Origin: Chryseobacterium sp. ERMR1:04
GTDB lineage: Bacteria; Bacteroidota; Bacteroidia; Flavobacteriales; Weeksellaceae
DNA length: 64,000 nucleotides
Reading direction: 5' to 3'
Assembly: GCF_001297705.1 (NCBI RefSeq)
Contig: NZ_LIRF01000005.1
Span: 372,001 to 436,000 of the forward strand
Part shown: positions 61,768-64,000 of the stretch, one piece after another
How positions within the stretch are numbered: position 1 is the stretch's first letter
Layout: each line of letters begins with the position of its first letter
Notes under the pieces: model-generated
What the model saw: the letters and a program-made list of their open reading frames with translations, nothing else
Told to the model about the DNA's origin: nothing
The model's database searches: none
Position numbers and translations under genes: made by a program

Positions 61768-63164
61768 ATGAACGAGATTAAAAATAAATGGCTGGAGCTT
61801 ATTATCGTGCTTTCAGCGCCATTGCTTTCTGTGATTGATGTATTTATTATCAATATTGCGATTCCGTCTATTAAAACAGGAGTTCACGCAACCGATGCTG
61901 AGGTTCAGTTGGTGATTGCCGGATATTTGTTGGGGTATGCGGCCTTTCTGATTACCGGAGGCAGGGCAGGCGATCATTTTGGACGCAAAAAAGTATTCTT
62001 CTGGGGAATGTTTGCTTTTACCATTGCCTCGTGTTTGTGCGGATTATCAATGACTCCGTTTCAGCTTAACCTTACCCGATTTCTACAAGGGCTGAGTGCC
62101 TCATTTATGGTGCCTCAAACGATTGCTTTTATCCAAATTCTTTTTACAGATAAAAAGAAAGAGCGAAAGCGGTGGGCTTATTCGGAATCACTTTGGGGAT
62201 CGCAGCTATTATAGGGCAGGTATTGGGAGGTTATTTATCAGATACCCATTGGGCTATCGCAGGATGGAGACTGATTTTCTTTATCAACCTTCCTATTGGA
62301 ATGGTTACTTTATGGGCTACTCATCGCTATGTAACCGAAACAAAAGGCAATCATGGGAGTAAGTTTGATTATGTAGGCGTACTGATTTTAACATTGGCTT
62401 TAGTATGTCTGATCTATCCTTTAACACAAGGTCGTGAAGCAGGCTGGCCATGGTGGAGCATCTTGATGATTATTCTGTCACTGGTTCTGTTTGTCTATTT
62501 TATGTATGATCAAAAAAAGAAATTGCTTACCAATAAAAATCCCCTTATTGATGTCCGTTTATTTGAGATTAAGGATTTTAATATTGGATTAATCGCTGTG
62601 CTGTTCCACTTTATGTTGCATACTTCTTATTTGCTTCTTAGTGCAGTATATCTGCAAAATGGATTGAAGATTTCCGCATTACTCAGCGGACTTTATTTTA
62701 TTTTCCCCGGGATTTTATTTATTTTTTCTTCGCTGATTGCGTCAAAACTCATTGTTCGGTTTGGAAAGAAAGTATTGCAGGTTGGTGTTATCCTTCTGGC
62801 CATAAGCTTTTTACTTCAGGTCCAATTATGGAAACCCGGGGTAGATCGTTGGATCATTATTGTATTAATGGGAGTTTGGGGGCTAGGAAACGGTTTGGTG
62901 TTGCCCTCCTTATTAAATATCGTACTTAAAAGTGTACCCGCTGAACATGCCGGAGCTGCCGCAGGCATTTATTCTACTTTTCAACAGACTGCATCAGCAT
63001 TAGGAATCAGTATTATTGGCGGGATATTTTTCTATTTTTCCCAAGAAAGCTGGCAAACGGCTTATAAAGCTGGAGTTATAGCGATATTAATCTGTGTACT
63101 TCTTGTAGGAATTATGCTTTATATATTGCCGGAAGAGAAGGGTGTGGAGCAAAAACAGAAATAA
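61768..63164 (+). pseudogene. DHA2-family (EmrB/QacA-like) MFS efflux pump, frameshifted
   Basis: Residues from 61768 (LSVIDVFIINIAIPSIKTG, GRAGDHFGRKKVFFW) belong to a 14-helix DHA2 drug/H+ antiporter; the frame ends at 62214. The rest (GLFGITLGIAAIIGQVLGGYL to the last helix) continues in the frame one base back, up to 63164. The break lies near 62152-62165, an A/G-rich run (AAAAAGAAAGAGCG); adding one A gives DKKKRAKAVGLFG, which fits the family. Total would be ~465 residues. A genuine mutation or a base-call error. Confidence 0.85.
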
Positions 63165-63233
63165 TGAACTTGCATTTTAGCCACTAAAGTGATCAAAAAC
63201 TTTTAAATCATTTACACCTTCTTATAAATTATA

Positions 63234-63265
63234 AAAGGACAAATCACTGATTTGTCCTTTCTTGT
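63234..63265. terminator. Bidirectional terminator
   Basis: AAAGGACAAATC (63234-63245) pairs perfectly with GATTTGTCCTTT (63249-63260), loop ACT. It serves the efflux gene and the converging minus-strand gene. Confidence 0.88.
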
Positions 63266-63281
63266 TTTTATTAATCGTATT

Positions 63282-64000
63282 TTATTGATATTGTTCAACT
63301 TTTGCTTTAGGTCTGTATTTCTTATCCAGTTCACGAACAAGATCCATTGTTGTGGATGATAAAACATATGCATTCTTATCTTTTTTCGACGCTTTATCAT
63401 AGAGATAAATAAATTGAAAAGGATCTTCAATATGTTTAGTGAGCTCTTTTTTATAGCCTGCTTTATAGATAATGTCAGACATATAACATCCCGGAACATG
63501 GCCACTGGTATTCCCAATATTAATCAGCTTATTCATCTTTAATGCAGATCGGTCTAATGGTTTTACAGATAATAGAGAATCAATATTTTTAATGACTTTC
63601 GCTCCGTCTGCAATAAATTCTGCACGTGTTTCTCTCTGAAATTCTAATAATTTCACTGCATCTTTTCCTTCATATATTTTATCTGTTAGATCTGCACTGC
63701 CTTCATTCAGGATTTTTTGAAGCAAATTGACAATCACGGCATCTTGATTTTCCACTTCAAACATAAGTTGAGGTCTCAATACATGATGAAACTCGTGGCC
63801 TCCCATGGCACCCATCTTATTGGCATCATGAAAATAGGCTGCCATAAGAGAATACACCATCCAGCTGCTTTCTATATGAGCATCATTGTGTATCGGAATA
63901 ATGGTAACCTTATAATTGGGAGCTTTTTTTTGATATTTCTTAGGCAGCATTTGATACGTGTATTGATAGCAAGTTTCAAAATAGCTTTTAGGGTCTTTTT
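63282..64000 (-). CDS. DUF2268/DUF5700-like putative Zn-dependent protease (5' part outside window)
   Basis: The frame is open from the window edge (an ATG lies at 63950 but coding text continues upstream: SYFETCYQYTYQ) to the stop at 63282; at least 239 residues. It has the HExxH-like motif GGHEFHHVL and a downstream Glu in NEGSADLTDKIY, the pattern of DUF2268-type predicted zinc proteases. The rest is helical. Activity is unproven; the N-terminus and any signal peptide are not visible. Confidence 0.7.
   Translation of the reverse strand, partial: KDPKSYFETCYQYTYQMLPKKYQKKAPNYKVTIIPIHNDAHIESSWMVYSLMAAYFHDANKMGAMGGHEFHHVLRPQLMFEVENQDAVIVNLLQKILNEGSADLTDKIYEGKDAVKLLEFQRETRAEFIADGAKVIKNIDSLLSVKPLDRSALKMNKLINIGNTSGHVPGCYMSDIIYKAGYKKELTKHIEDPFQFIYLYDKASKKDKNAYVLSSTTMDLVRELDKKYRPKAKVEQYQ

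Noticed and set aside
1..64000. tRNA, rRNA and CRISPR arrays
   Set aside because: I saw no cloverleaf with a CCA-type end, no conserved rRNA segment and no regularly spaced short repeats.

Overview
The window looks like chromosomal DNA of a low-GC Bacteroidota bacterium, most likely a Flavobacteriia member close to Chryseobacterium. Evidence: many promoters with the Bacteroidota -7 box TAnnTTTG; a type IX secretion C-terminal sorting domain; a TonB-dependent receptor paired with a DUF4249 lipoprotein; the flavobacterial carotenoid cluster with a heterodimer-type lycopene cyclase fused into one chain; and intergenic repeats rich in TTTGCG. I found no rRNA, tRNA, CRISPR array, transposase or phage genes.

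Layout. 1-3.3 kb: end of an unrecognised protein, a YbjJ-like MFS transporter plus DeoR regulator, and a divergent VOC gene, sharing a perfect 46-bp palindrome that contains both promoters. 3.5-8.2 kb: ergothioneine operon egtD-egtB followed by an EgtV/EgtU-type importer; egtV carries an in-frame stop. 8.5-14.3 kb: RND tripartite efflux operon. 15-17 kb: two secreted surface proteins. 17.4-23.5 kb: MarR, crtI (frameshifted), crtB, an SRPBCC protein, crtZ, lycopene cyclase and photolyase, a light-protection operon. 23.7-28.8 kb: outer-membrane barrel, LytS/LytTR pair, a decayed copy of the RND adaptor 5' end, and a Na+/H+ antiporter. 28.9-36.2 kb (minus strand): six signalling genes (REC-PAS-kinase, CHASE3-GAF hybrid kinase, REC, CheR, CheB, REC). 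36.7-40.1 kb: a T9SS cargo protein, then superoxide dismutase, DUF2480, FMN reductase and ferredoxin. 40.8-46.1 kb: TonB receptor/DUF4249, TetR and a double NTF2-like protein. 46.2-55.6 kb: an ABC-type tripartite efflux operon (adaptor, ATPase, FtsX permease, TolC) divergent from a sigma-54 activator and its kinase. 55.7-64 kb: S41 peptidase, small proteins, an ACT protein, a 0.9-kb tandem repeat, TetR plus a frameshifted DHA2 efflux pump, and a partial metalloprotease-like gene.

Three otherwise intact genes (egtV, crtI, DHA2 pump) are each broken by one nucleotide. They are either recent mutations or assembly errors; two lie in homopolymer-like runs, which makes error plausible. The more interesting non-gene signals are the 46-bp palindromic double promoter, three ~200-bp elements with terminal inverted repeats placed in the ABC efflux/two-component locus, a repeat family whose hairpin shows a compensatory change, and a candidate sigma-54 promoter with upstream half-sites facing the ABC efflux operon.
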